Notes: generated by a model not told the origin, from the letters alone. A stretch of DNA of 64,000 bases from Talinum fruticosum (GCA_021018815.1 JAITYX010000032.1:5235501-5299500), one strand, 5' to 3'; counted from the first letter of the stretch, positions 38,301-49,417 are shown. Numbers and translations: made by a program.

Positions 38301-39716
38301 CTTATAATTGAATACCTAGAGTCTCATCATCTCAGAACAAAGGAAGTAATATTCTAGTCTGTTAATAATATTTTAGTGATGCAATTTCATCATTTTATCA
38401 GGAAACGGGTACATGTCTAATGAGTATGAGGATGGAGGCTGGGATCAAAGTTGGGAGCATCCTAGGGGTCGAGGCCGAGGTATAGGTCGTGGTTCTCGTG
38501 GTCGTGGAAAAGGAGGATACAATTACAATGGCCCTATGGCTGGAGGCTACATTCGGGGCCCCCGGGTCAAGTTCGTGGTAATTTTTCCTTGGATACTTGT
38601 TCTTTTGTATGTTATGCACCTTTTTGTTGCATGTTTGAGGGAATTGATCAGATTCGTACCAAGTCTCAGCCTTCATGAGCACTGTCTTTCCAAATTGAAT
38701 CTTCACTAAGCAGGGTGGACCATGATGAAACTGTAATTTTGTTTGCCTTTTTTACAACCTGGTGTCTGATTATGTGGGAATTTTGGTTATGCACTTTGCT
38801 TATGCGTTCTTTGATAGAATGCTGGTCATTGGTCAGGTACAATATTCATGCCTTTTTTAGAACTTCTCTAGCGATCCAGAACCTGGTGTAAACTTTTCTT
38901 TTCTTACATTGCACGTTTTGTCTGTAAATTTTTCTCTCGGGTTGGTATTGGATAAATGGCATTTATTTGTGCAGCATCAGTTGACACTAAACTGTCTTTG
39001 CCTCCTTTTCTTTTAATTTTTTTATTGTTACACTTCTCAAGTTTCAAAGCTAGGTTTCCAGGGTTCAAGAAAAACATCCTCTTTGCAATTGATTTGTTGG
39101 GGTTAAAGTGTAGGACCCAATACCCCATGTGGCACAGGAAGAATTTTGGACGGCCTGAAAAAAAACCCAGTGTAGTCTTGATATTTTTTATCTGAATTTT
39201 AAATCAAAACTCAAGATTTGTCTTAGTTATATTGTTTGAACTTGATTTTAACCCCGAATCTGGAGTTGTCTGTCTTGTTTGACCCACCCGTGTATTGGCC
39301 AAAACATGTGAAAATTTTTTCCATTTTCCAATTTATCTGATTTAAATTTGGCCCAAATATGAATTTTTGGCACCAATAACCCATAACACCCCCCAAAAAA
39401 AAAAAAGAATCCCACCAGCAAATCTGACCCTTGGTGGAACTCTGGTTATGGTCTTGTTTAATAGTTGATGGAAGTGCTGTAGAGTGTAGATGATCAAGAT
39501 CTAGCAATTTGATATTGAAGCATGAGGTCAAGCCTGGGAGAATACTTTGGCGTCCCTCCTCCTTGTGATCATAAAAAGCAGGAGGATTTTCCATATACTT
39601 ACATTATATCCCACAATTGCAGGCTGTGGCAGTGGTAGGGGAGGACGTGGAAGGGGGGCCGTGGTGGACGTTATAATGGTCCTGCCCCTGCTCAGGCTGC
39701 TTCTGGAATTGCTTAA
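32343..39716 (+). CDS. ALBA5: ALBA-domain RNA/DNA-binding protein with RGG tail (At1g20220-like)
   Basis: Exons fit GT-AG borders at 32343-32465, 33261-33341, 33421-33509, 33697-33771, 36232-36293, 36394-36462, 38402-38577 and 39623-39716. The Alba fold spans about residues 18-100, with EIRITSQGRMRNYITYAMTL, the core GSHEIVFKAMGRAINKTV, and RRIIGLHQITSIGSTDI. A long RGG/RG-rich tail follows, starting at ARGRGRGGKGRG. Plant ALBA proteins bind RNA and R-loops in cytoplasm and nucleus. The sequence as given breaks twice in the tail. A C run (38559-38563) and a G run (39653-39658) each need one more base for the RG-rich reading to continue to RYNGPAPAQ and the stop at 39714-39716. Read literally, the frame stops at 39676. 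Intron 4 (2.46 kb) contains an LTR element; intron 6 is 1.94 kb. The symbol rests on similarity and neighbourhood. Confidence 0.85.
34124..34379 (+). repeat. 5' LTR (256 bp, internally deleted)
   Basis: This repeat aligns with the right LTR across both ends but lacks about 120 bases present in the right copy. At the gap it carries GAACAAAAGCAAG, a 13-base word that also lies immediately outside the element at 34109-34121. This suggests that flanking DNA was copied in during a repair event. Confidence 0.85.
34672..34850 (+). pseudogene. RRM-like fragment inside the LTR element
   Basis: The open frame reads NVLYRVFSPYGDVKNIAVFQ and then a second block ending VNFYSHEDVVYAFAG. This looks like the middle of a polypyrimidine-tract-binding-type RRM: helix 1, an RNP2-like turn and a beta-strand with phenylalanines. 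The sequence before and after drifts out of frame. A captured host-gene piece or a chance resemblance are both possible; I cannot search for the donor. Confidence 0.4.
35576..35954 (+). repeat. 3' LTR (379 bp)
   Basis: This is the longer copy. Near its end the phrase GTAGGAATTGCTC occurs twice, each time followed by a GCGTCCTACAT-type word, so the LTR contains an internal tandem repeat able to form hairpins. Confidence 0.85.
36463..38401 (+). other. ALBA intron 6
   Basis: This 1.94-kb intron has no coding sequence I recognise. It contains a direct repeat of about 39 bases (37804-37843 and 37927-37965, core TTCTTTCTTCACTCAAAAAT) and patches of GC-balanced sequence at 36830-37800 that look inserted, but I found no termini. 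Confidence 0.5.
37804..37965 (+). repeat. Direct repeat pair in ALBA intron 6
   Basis: Two near-identical copies of a roughly 39-base segment, running from CTCCCC to ATGTTT, are separated by about 83 bases. Confidence 0.85.
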
Positions 39717-40722
39717 ATGGTGGTGCTTCAAGTTGACCCCCCCAAAAAAAAAAAAAAAAAACAGTAGGGTCCCTGTTTTAAATGAGTGCAGTGCCTGCTC
39801 TATCTCGATGTTTTACATTGTTTGTTTAACTAATTGTTACTTTTAGTTTTTTAGGACATGATAAATGTGTATCATTGTAGAAATAGGTTTAGGAAGTTTC
39901 ATTTTTAGCCCTTCTCTTGTAGCAATTTTTCTTTGTTACCACTACCTAGATTTTAGGCTAAGTAGACTAGTTCTGCATAATTTGTAATTTTTGTTGCACT
40001 TTGCCAGCAGTGCATTCTTTTATTTGTTCATGTTTGCAGACTTCTGATCGTCCAACGCTTGTAGCTCTTCTCTATCAGTTTTCAAGCACGCTCAATTTCA
40101 TCCAACCGGAGTTACTGTACACGAGTATATTTGGAATCAATGAGGCATCCTTCTTTATAGATATGGATTGCTGTTTTTGAAATTAAAGCGTTGGAAAACA
40201 TGTCAACCCCACTTTTCCACTCAGGTGCTACGCATACATATAAGTATTTTAGTTGAACATCCGTATACCTCTTGTGGAAGAGAAGTCCCCCAAAACATTC
40301 AGGAGGAAGCTTTTCTCACTTATCTTTAGGGTCCATCTGGATGGTGGGTAATGGGGGTTGTGAATATGACATGGTAAGCTTTGGTCAACCTTTGAGTTAT
40401 TAGCATCAAGGTTACTCCACGATGGTGCCCTGTTTGGGAAGGTCAAATAGGAAGCTATTTATTTCAATGCAAAAATACTGAGACACAAACCCAACTCAGA
40501 ATATCATTGGTCATTGGCGACTCAAAGTTTATATCACGGCTTTTGATGTGTACACCTGGATGATGTGGAAAAGGCCTTTTGGTCGGGGTCAGGGATAGGC
40601 GGAAGTAAGAGTTTTTTAACGAATTTATGTAGTTAATGTAGATTATAAATCTAAGATTATTTTATAATTAGTAGTTACAAAATGTACGGAGCCAAGAGGC
40701 AAATATACTGTCTTTCTGTAAT

Positions 40723-41119
40723 TAGGGTGGACAACAGGCTTGAGTACCCATCTATAGAGGGTCAAACAAGTTGGTCAATTTAAACTATGACCAATAAAAA
40801 CTCCAATCGATAAGAGTTTGGGTCAATAGCAACCTGTTTAATCACCCAAAATTTTGTTGACTTACCTATACTATTTACATATTACAATAAATCAACTTTA
40901 TTAGCAACAATTCGTATGTAACAATCATTATTATATGAGAGCCTTTTATGGATAATTTTAAAACAAATGCAAAGCAACCAAACCCGCCCCATCTATTCAG
41001 ATAGAACAACCCGACCTGTTCAACTTCATTAATAGGTCGGGCATCACTCTACATGGCCCACTTAACTAATGGGTCCACTTTGACTGACCCGACCTGACCC
41101 AACCCATTGCCCACTGCTA
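40723..41119. mobile_element. hAT-like MITE
   Basis: The left end TAGGGTGGACAACAGG and the right end, read as its reverse complement CTAGCAGTGGGCAATGGG, form imperfect inverted termini of the YAGGGGTGGGCA type seen in plant hAT elements. Imperfect 8-base flanks (TCTGTAAT and GCTGTATT) could be a target duplication. The interior is rich in GACCCGACCTGACCC-type words and has no coding capacity. Confidence 0.5.
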
Positions 41120-41163
41120 GCTGTATTCGTTATTGCGGAACCTCTTAAAATCACTTATTGAAA

Positions 41164-41279
41164 CATTGACAAAATTGGCAAAATTGGCTCCCTGCATATC
41201 TCAATAATTTGTATCCATATTTCATTGACAAAATTGGCAAAATTGGCTCTGCATGTCTCAATAATTTGTATCCATATTT
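41164..41279. repeat. Imperfect 59-bp tandem duplication
   Basis: The segment 41164-41222 is repeated at 41223-41279 with a 2-base deletion and one substitution. Both copies start CATTGACAAAATTGGC. Confidence 0.9.
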
Positions 41280-41591
41280 CCTCGAGATGTGTTACGGGAA
41301 CCTTCCCTTTGAGAACTCAGATTGTGAACTTGTGACTCACCTTCTGAGATTGTTTTCAAAGCCAAATTAAAGCAACATAATAACAGTTGATTCTAAGAAA
41401 ATTTCTCACCATTTGGCATTTATGAATTGTGGCAGCTACATTAAATTTTTATTTTTTAAAAAAAAAAAGCAAACAACTTCGAGATGATAGAGGAAGATGC
41501 CGTTTCAAGCACAGGAACCCTGTATACCTGAATTACTACAACAGTAATGACAACACTATTAACTCAAAGCAGCGCTTCTGGATTCACGGGC

Positions 41592-43077
41592 TTAATCTCT
41601 TAATAAGGGCTGTATCTGTTTTGCCCCGACCACTATCATTACCACGCTTCCCCCGCTGGAAGAGCCACCTCTACCACCACTGCCTCTGCTTCCTCGACCA
41701 CCTCTGTGTTGCGGTGGAGGGGTATGCGGTTGCACTCCGGGTTGTTGCCTGGAGCAATAGCACAAAGCAATTTACGGGAGCTGTGTTAGAAAAAAGAAAA
41801 AGGACCAAAAGGCCAAAATAAGGAAGCATACGACTACAGATTTTCTGCTTAAATTTTAAAGCTCCAAAAATGTCATATAAGGCCCTATTCCATTTAGCTT
41901 TAACTTACCGCCTTACAGTTTTTCTATAACTAACTTTACAACTACCTTCCAGCTCCTTATAGGCTTACTTCTTACTTCTTACAATTAAATGGAACAAGAC
42001 CTAAGAACATCACTACTGAATGACATTATAAAGTCATCTGGCAATTGAATCTTCTCCCCATACCCCATCCCTGGAATTCTAAATTCCATAAAAATAAATG
42101 GCACAATTCTGTTTAAAATAATTCCTCTCTTTTGCCAAAAAACCACTTTAAATCCACAACCTCGAATGCTAGTGTTACACCAAGAGTTTCACTTATCCAC
42201 TACTGCTAAGGGGTAAGCAACATGGACGTATAATTAAAAGATCCATTGCCAAAAAGTATCATAGTACCCATCATACAAGCCTAACATAAATTGAAATTAA
42301 ATAGTAATGAGAAAAGCACAAACCATATAGATCAGACCATCTATTAGAAATCTGAGGACAGAATGGGAATGCAGAACAGGTTGCATAACAATTGCAGAAC
42401 ACCAAAATTAAGACACCACAGTTGTTCTACAAATTTATCTCTGAGAAACCTTATGAGTCAGGCTTTCTGCCTGTTCTTCGTATGTCTACCAGACTCCTGC
42501 CATAATGTTCACCACAAAGAACCATAGAAATACGACAAAGTACCAAGTTTCATTTCGATGGTCTATAATGTGAGTGAGAAATAGCCAGGCTGAAATGGAA
42601 GGAAATATTACAGGAAATGGAAAGTTGGATCCTTTTTGTACACTCTCTTACTTCCCCTGTTTTCCTTTTGACATAACCAAACGACAGAGCATGCGAAACA
42701 TAAAGTAGAAAGTGAAAGAGGATTGACAGGAACTACTTTCATCTATTATTAATCACAAAAACTCTAAAAAGGCAAAAAACCCAAGAAGATTAAGAAAAGA
42801 GGGTTTTGACAAAAAGAAAAGAGGGGGGTGGCAGAGAGGGCAAGACCGACCAGCAGGATAAATAACTTACAATATGTATCCAATCCTTCCATCTGGTAAA
42901 AGCATTGGCATCATCGCCACACCAGCAGGAGCAGGACCTCTGCCGCCATAAAGTAGTGGCTGTAATAAATAAGTACACACATGAGAACTGGAATATCTAA
43001 GGAAGAAATAAGTGGTTGGATCCTTCAAAAAGGAAGAACTAAAAAATACACCACATTCCAGTTGGTGCTAAAGTAAA

Positions 43078-43111
<34 letters not shown>

Positions 43112-46100
43112 ATTCTCATACTGAATTGACTCTCTTTATCTATGTATGAATAAGATGTAATATTAGTAGCATACCCAGAAAAAACAAAAGCAAGCTAAAA
43201 GAAAAGAGGCCGAGAAATCACCATAGCTTCCTTTTTTGTTAAATAGGAAATATAAAAAGAAAGTGGTACAGAGAAGAAATTTCTATGAATCTTCAGGCCC
43301 TCCATACAAGTGCACTAATGAATATTAGTTGCATCTCATTCATCCCAAATGCAGCCAAACCAACATGTATAATCATCAACAGGTATAACTATAAACCTTC
43401 AATATAACGAGCTAAAAAGAAATTTATAGCAGAATCAATCAACACACAGACAAAAGGCTTTTATAGTCTTGAGAGTTTGAGGGCAAAGGACAAAGTGATT
43501 CTTAACATTAAAACCACTCTAACGAGCCCAAAAATGTTACAGTTAGTAATAATTGACATTGATCCTAATGTACAATGTACAAGAAGAAATTGGTTACCTG
43601 TTCTAAACCCGGAGCACCAAATCCTGGACCAACAGCTCCAACTCCACCACCAACCATACCGTAGCCAACACGAGGAGGGTAACCAGGAAGCAAAGCTGAT
43701 TTCTGAGAATTGGATCCTCCAGATGACTTTTGGTCAGCCTGTGGCTTTGCAAGAGAGCAATCCAAAACTTGACCTGCAGACCACAAAAGTAAACCATAGC
43801 CTCAGAAACCAGCAGCATGCATCAGAAGAAATAGGAACCAGGCAAACATGTAAGACTACAGTAACTACAAAGCAACATTACCATCAAGTTCATATCTCTC
43901 GGTGTTCTTCAGAGCCTTCATGGCGCTCGACCTTTCTGCAAAGTGTATAAAGCCGAATCTGCTGTTCTCCTGCCCAGGTTTAGCAGGAGGCAAAACAACC
44001 TTTGTAATTTTTCCATGATGCCCAAAAAGGTCCTTTAACTGGTCTTGGGTCACATCTTTAGGCAGGTTCTTCACATATACGGCCTTAACCTGTCCAGAAA
44101 ATGAAGACATAAGAAGCAATTGCTTAGACAGGTCATTTATCTGCACGGGCTATAATAAAATCATTATAAACATGTGATTCACCTATCAAATACAGAGGGT
44201 GATACACAAATATATGATATAGGATTACTACAAACTGTCCAAAAATGCCAACCATATTGGGTTTATACCCTTCTATTGCAGTCAAAGACTTGCATAAAGC
44301 ACATTATCGAAATCGCAAGGTCTACACCATGCAACACAACAGAAAACTACAAAACAACAAATAGAAAGAAAAACCAGCATTTCCAAGGCACCCGGTACAT
44401 AAGATCGCCACATCCTAAAGCTGAATGATTTAAAGAGAACTCCATGGTTATCTCAAATCAGGCATGAAGAAATTATCTGTAAAGGATTCTTCAAAGGACT
44501 TGATTTAAGCGCAACAAGCACATTCAGATTATCAGCATGCTCAGTATACAAGACCAGAACCATTATTTTGCACGCAACACATATACCTATTCTACAACAG
44601 CAACATATCAAAAAGAAAGAAAACAGAGATTAAGCATTTCAAAATCTCAACCATCCTAGCTCCATCAAAAAACTGCAATATGGATCTCCAATAGTACGCA
44701 AAAAGAAATGCACTATACCTGAGATGCAGCAGAAGATTCTGCATTTTTAGGATCAGCCCAGCTCACTGTTGGAGAATTATCATCAAGCTTGAAATGTGGA
44801 TTCAACATCTTCTGCCTTGAATACTCTGCACATGAATGATTGTAATATTCAATGAAAGCATACCCACGGTTGCGACTGGAATTTTGTGGGTCCTGCGACG
44901 GTGGAACAAGAAAGGGAATTAACAAAGCAAACAGAAACTGATACTGTGTACTTCTGAAATATAAATGTGACTTTTAATATCAGAAAGAAAACTTAAATGT
45001 TGACAAAGAAAACAACGTATGAAAAACAAACAGGTAAGAATATGAACCTTCAAGAGCTCAATTGCAGTCACACCAGGCCCAATCTCTGTCACGACTTTCC
45101 TCAAGTTCTCTTCTCCCCAATGCTTGGGGACATTACCAATGAAGAGCTTGTGTTTGGCTTGTGAAGAGGAGCATTTCACTTTCTTACCCTGGCAACAGAT
45201 CAATAACAAACACAATTGTCAATACAATGAAGTGATGGCCTTGGGGGCGGGGCAGTTACCAGGATTGCAGAACAGTCAGACCATGGAACGGAATACGGGA
45301 ACGCAGAATGCTACTTCCCTAAAAAGAATATGGGATTTAGGTAAAAAATCCCACGTGTCCACAGCTAAGCAAAGCGAGACTATTCTTCGGCCAAGTTGAA
45401 AGAAAAAAAAAAAAAAAAGAAACCCTAGCCGCTTTAGAGAGAGATAAAACTGTGTTTCATGCTCTTTCCTCCTTTTCTTCTGGTGCCCGTCGGTTCATCC
45501 TGCTCCTTCAATGGCTTCATCGATCTCCTCCGATCGACTAATATCATGTATGCAGTATGCCTGCCACTTGTCCTTCAATTCTCTCTCTTCCTCTTCTCTA
45601 TCATCTAACTCTTTACCTGATTTCAGTAATTTGGGATTATGGGATTTGGGAATTTGAATTGCAAACTTCTGCCTTTTTTGAAAATTTTCTCTCAGCTCGC
45701 CCAGTTCTTCAATCTGGTACGCAATTCCAATTATTCCAGTACAGAAACGACCTGTAATTTGAGTCGGATGATCCAAAACGTGGAATAGGGAGGCGGGGTG
45801 CGGGGTCCTGGTAACTGGGGGGAGGGGGGACCTCTTTCTCCATAAAAAGGGAAAAATCTCTTAACTTCCAGAGGTGGTACTGCTTAAGAAGAACCCCTTT
45901 TTGAATCCAGCGTAACATAATTCCCGAATCCCAATTTGGTTAGCATGAATTACGAAGTGGATATCAACAACTCTTACACATAATGAACAAAAATCATAAC
46001 TTAACTGCAATAAACATAAGGGACAACACAAAGCTTTGCAAGATACCTTCAGTTCTGAATTATTCAACTTCTCCCTAGCTTTTGAGGCTACCTCCTTCGT

Positions 46101-46677
46101 CTTAAACATCACAAAAGCATAGCCTTTATTTTCACCTGGTTCTTTGCCTTTCATTATTCTGACCTGTAGTTAACAAATGCAGATGTAATCATGGCTGTAG
46201 TTAGCAAATGCAGATGTAGTCATGCAACCGTCCTGCATCCACAAGACAGGAATGTACAATAAACTACCAGAAACATACCTCTGTAACCTCTCCCACAGAT
46301 TCACAAAAGCCTCTCAAATCCTCTTCAGTAGCATCATGTGGTATACCCCCAATGAATACCTCTGATCCGTGAGGAGGAAGAGCAAGGAGCTCAGCATGTT
46401 TTTTCTTATCCTCTTCGTCTGAGTCTTTCATCTTGCCAGCCTCTTCTTCCTCTTCCTCCTCCTCTTCTTCTTCTTCTTCCTCCTCTTCTTCCTCTACTTC
46501 CTCTATCTCTTCTTCTACTTCTTCCTCCTCCTCCACCTCTTCCTCCACCTCCTCCTCCACTTCCTCATACTCAACCTCCTCCTCTATAGTTTCTTCAGGA
46601 TCATTTTCTACATCCAGATCTACCTCTTCAGATTCACTTGGCTTTGAAGGTGCTGCCGCAGATCTTGTGCTTGGCAT
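41592..46677 (-). CDS. LIF2-like hnRNP R/Q protein with three RRMs
   Basis: Eight coding exons read from 46677: 46677-46279, 46163-46047, 45188-45048, 44892-44719, 44089-43882, 43773-43598, 42959-42871 and 41748-41592 (486 residues as given). A long glutamate-rich stretch (about residues 17-80) precedes RRM1 (from SEVFIGGIP, about 105), RRM2 (from HKLFIGNVP, about 185) and RRM3 (from KAVYVKNLP, about 278). A GYGMVGGGVG segment, the conserved MMPMLLPDGRIGYIL block and an RGG tail follow. LIF2 is a nuclear hnRNP that interacts with LHP1 and acts on chromatin and RNA. In the last exon the tail reads RGGSSSGG and then loses frame at the plus-strand C run 41650-41654. One more base would give KRGNDSGRG and a stop at 41584-41586. 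A leader exon near 49.42-49.56 kb probably belongs to this gene. The nearest Arabidopsis relatives are At4g00830 and At3g52660. Confidence 0.88.
41881..42001. mobile_element. Short Tourist-like MITE (121 bp)
   Basis: The left terminus GGCCCTATTCCATTTA (41881-41896) is mirrored by TAAATGGAACAAGACC (41986-42001) with three mismatches. TAA duplications flank it at 41878-41880 and 42002-42004. It lies in intron 7 of the LIF2-like gene. Confidence 0.75.
43081..43109. repeat. (TA)n microsatellite in a LIF2-like intron
   Basis: A perfect TA run of about 14 units lies within intron 6 of the LIF2-like gene. Confidence 0.9.
45253..45817. mobile_element. 565-bp TIR element in LIF2-like coding intron 2, with gene-5'-end-like cargo
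   Basis: A perfect 12-base inverted repeat, CAGTTACCAGGA (45253-45264) and TCCTGGTAACTG (45806-45817), bounds the segment. The flanks GGGGGCGGGG (45243-45252) and GGGGGAGGGG (45818-45827) match at 9 of 10 positions, as a transposon target duplication would, though they are low in complexity. Inside, on the plus strand, are a G-box CCCACGTGTCC (CACGTG at 45352-45357), a telo-box AAACCCTAG near 45420, a pyrimidine-rich leader and an ATG at 45511. This is opposite to the host gene. It fits a Pack-type element that captured a gene start. Confidence 0.5.
45511..45657 (+). pseudogene. Possible captured gene fragment within the TIR element
   Basis: The frame starts MASSISSDRLIS and continues as a serine/leucine-rich stretch for 48 codons. 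Its start resembles a plastid transit peptide or an ordinary plant first exon. A possible donor (GTATGC) follows at 45553-45565, and a possible acceptor TTTCTCTCAG ends near 45695. No product is identified. The opposite strand also has a 93-codon frame (45776-45495) over the same DNA, so the coding strand is uncertain. Confidence 0.3.
46436..46565 (-). repeat. Coding GAA/GAG repeat (polyglutamate) in LIF2-like exon 1
   Basis: Imperfect GAG/GAA codon repeats encode the acidic stretch, including about 18 consecutive glutamates. The reverse strand shows a matching polyserine frame, which is an artefact. The tract is likely to vary in length between alleles. Confidence 0.9.
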
Positions 46678-48174
46678 CTCTTATGTCTAATCTCTTAAGC
46701 TTGAAGGATAAGTGTGGAGGAAGCACAAAGGCCAGGTGCATCCCAAAAAGAAAGAATAGAAAGATGGAAAGGAGCACAAAGAAAGGCCAAAAGGAATTGC
46801 ACATTAAGAATCTTGAATGAATCTGTGCCATGACTGAAGGCACAAGGAGTTTGCAATCTGAATGAACAGTAGACTACTGAAAGACAGGCAAGAGACAAAC
46901 TTGAATGATGATAAAGAGGATGACAACGATGCTAACCAGGTGCAAACAATGAAGCAGCGAAATTTTTCGGTATTATCAATGTATCATTCCAAAGGATGCA
47001 GATCACAAGAAATAAAGAAGAAAATAAAAATATTTGAGAAATTGATATCAAAGACAGATAAACGGTAAAGAAATTTCAATTTGGCAACAATAATTCAAGG
47101 CAGGAGCACAAAAGAGATTAACTGCCCGAATTTCATAAACCTGAAAGGACCACAAAAATAAGATGGAAATGTTATTCATTACACACACACATATATACAT
47201 ATATAGCTTGCTTAATTCCATTCAAAAGGAAAAAGACTCAAATCCAATAATCAATGTAAGTGATATCCTAAGCTTGGCAACCCTTAAAGACAATGAGAGT
47301 GCTGAAAGACAGAAGCCAACTTCTTGCATGACTTGAGAATATGACCCCTGTGAGAATAAATAACATATAGATATAGGCCATAATTTAGTCATAAAAATTG
47401 ATAAATGAATTAATACCCACGCAACTTCAACATCTAGCATACCTTGAAAAGTAACTTTTGGAAATTTTGTTAGCTTCGATTGTCATTGACTATAAGCATA
47501 GTGCCTCACTAAATTGTCCAAAACTTTACTTTAGGGAATACTTTAAGCTTAGATTATTATGGTCTATGGAAAATTCTTCACTAAATTGTCCTGTAGTCTT
47601 ATTGCTGGATAATACAAAATCTAGCATTTCCAAAAAAACCAAGAGGGGTCTTTTTAAACTTTTGAGGGTCAGGTTGGCAGGTTGCTATATATAATCCTCC
47701 TTATGCCCTAAGTAGGCAAGACCTTAGGATATGGATTTGCACTTCGATTCAGATTTGCTGAAGTACAAGCTTAGTTCAAATTCATTTAATTCTATGCTCT
47801 GTGCAGAAGAATCACGAACCTCCGTGATCCACGTATTTTTATTATTTTACTAAGACTAAATAGTAAAAAAATGTTAGCTAAGGTGCAATTATATCCTAGC
47901 AGGACAAGACTGTACAAAAATCCTAGGAATATAATATATTTTCAAGAATGAACAGCAAGATTTACAAGTCAACCTAGTTACATTGAATCTTGATCAGGGA
48001 GAAGGACCTAAGAGCTTCTGCCAACTTCGCCAAAGTGGCAGTTATAAACAATTAGGAGTAGGGAACAAACTTAAGGTGTTGGTTGCAATCAGAGTAACAA
48101 TCTCAAACTGTGAAATGCAAATGCGCTTTATTGTGTAAATATTTTGAATGGCCCTCAATATTTTCATTTGCTTA

Positions 48175-48950
48175 TATCCTTTTTTTTCTGGATTCCCAAG
48201 ACAAGTGACAGCCAAGCAACCCAGTTGGCTGACATGACAAAAATGCATTACATAATAGCTATCATGGAACACCAAAAAGTGCAACTCTCACAGTCTCTGT
48301 AGGCATGATTGAGCAACCCCAAATTGCCCATAGATATGCTGTTCCAAATCCTGTTATGAAGCAACTGTTACAAAACGTAATGCCCTCAATTTGGCTCCTC
48401 AGTTGACCTATGTCCCAGAGTCCCAGACAATCAATATAGACCTCATCGAGAAAAATAGCAGCCATTCATCTCCAACTGGCAGCATCAAAAGGCTAGAGAA
48501 AAGTTCCATTACCATAACACCTTCTGCACACCGCCCCCCCAACAAAAAAAAAGATACTGAACCCCATGAAGCCAACACTACCCAATGGCCTACTGACCAA
48601 GAAGACCCTCTTCAACATACATTCCCACAAATACACAACACAAAAGTACATGCATACAAATTTGAGCAATCTGAACATAGTACACATAAATCTTAAAGAA
48701 CAGTCAGTCAACTCTCCCATTCTCTCCTTAAAAGCCTGTTACTAGTTACTAGAGTTGAGATTGCCCAAGACCATTGCCTACTAAAAGGGTCTCTCCCAGG
48801 AAGGAGGCTGAAATGGGTAAAAGCAAACACACATATATACAACTAAAAAGCAAAGAAGAGTAAGTCGGCCACACTATTGTGTACCTAGAATACGTCGCAG
48901 GTACAAGAGAGAAAAATTCCTCCAGCTCCCATTTGGCATCTACAACTCTC
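48175..48950. repeat. 0.8-kb dispersed repeat, copy 1 (LIF2-like 5' leader intron)
   Basis: This segment aligns in the same orientation with 54090-54916. Shared phrases include TAGCTATCATGGAAC/TAACTATCATGGAAC, CCAAATTGCCCAT, CAGCATCAAAA, CCTTAAAAGCCTGTTACTAG and GTTGAGAT. No coding potential is shared. It is probably an old transposon copy or a segmental duplication. Confidence 0.75.
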
Positions 48951-49169
48951 ATCTTTATTTTCATTAACAGCATAAACGGATATAACCAACCTCTATACTT
49001 ACTGAAAACCTACACATGTCCCCCTTTCCCCGAAACTTCCACCACCAAACGGGGCCTTAACAATCAAAACACACCCATCCCTCCAAAACCAAAATCTTCA
49101 AAAAAACAAAATAATAATAATGAAAGAGCGCAGAACTCCATCATAAGAAATTGCCATTAGCTCAAGCAC

Positions 49170-49225
49170 AAACACAGACAAGGAGATAACAAAGTCCAAA
49201 CACAGACAAGGAGATAACAAAGTCC
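49170..49225. repeat. Perfect 28-bp tandem duplication
   Basis: Two exact adjacent copies (49170-49197 and 49198-49225) begin AAACACAGACAAGGAG. Confidence 0.9.
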
Positions 49226-49417
49226 AAAGATCTATGAATTCGTTAATCCGTTTCATTCTACATTACTTTCCAACTCCAGCAAACAACAAAAAGAGAGAGA
49301 AAATGCATAGCTTTCGTCATGGCATTTTACAAGATTAATAAGCAAATTAGTAACAAATTGAACCATTGAAATCCAGGGAAAAGAAGATTGAGGAGAGGAG
49401 GCAGGACAATTACTTAC

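Larger units (their letters stand above)
39717..41583. other. Convergent intergenic region between the ALBA and LIF2-like genes
   Basis: The two genes converge here, so the region holds both 3' UTRs. No further gene is visible. An A16 run with a preceding C run lies near 39739-39762. A hAT-like MITE and a 59-bp tandem duplication are listed separately. Confidence 0.6.

Noticed and set aside
46433..46690. Polyserine open frame on the plus strand
   Set aside because: It is the antisense reading of the polyglutamate codons in exon 1 of the LIF2-like gene.
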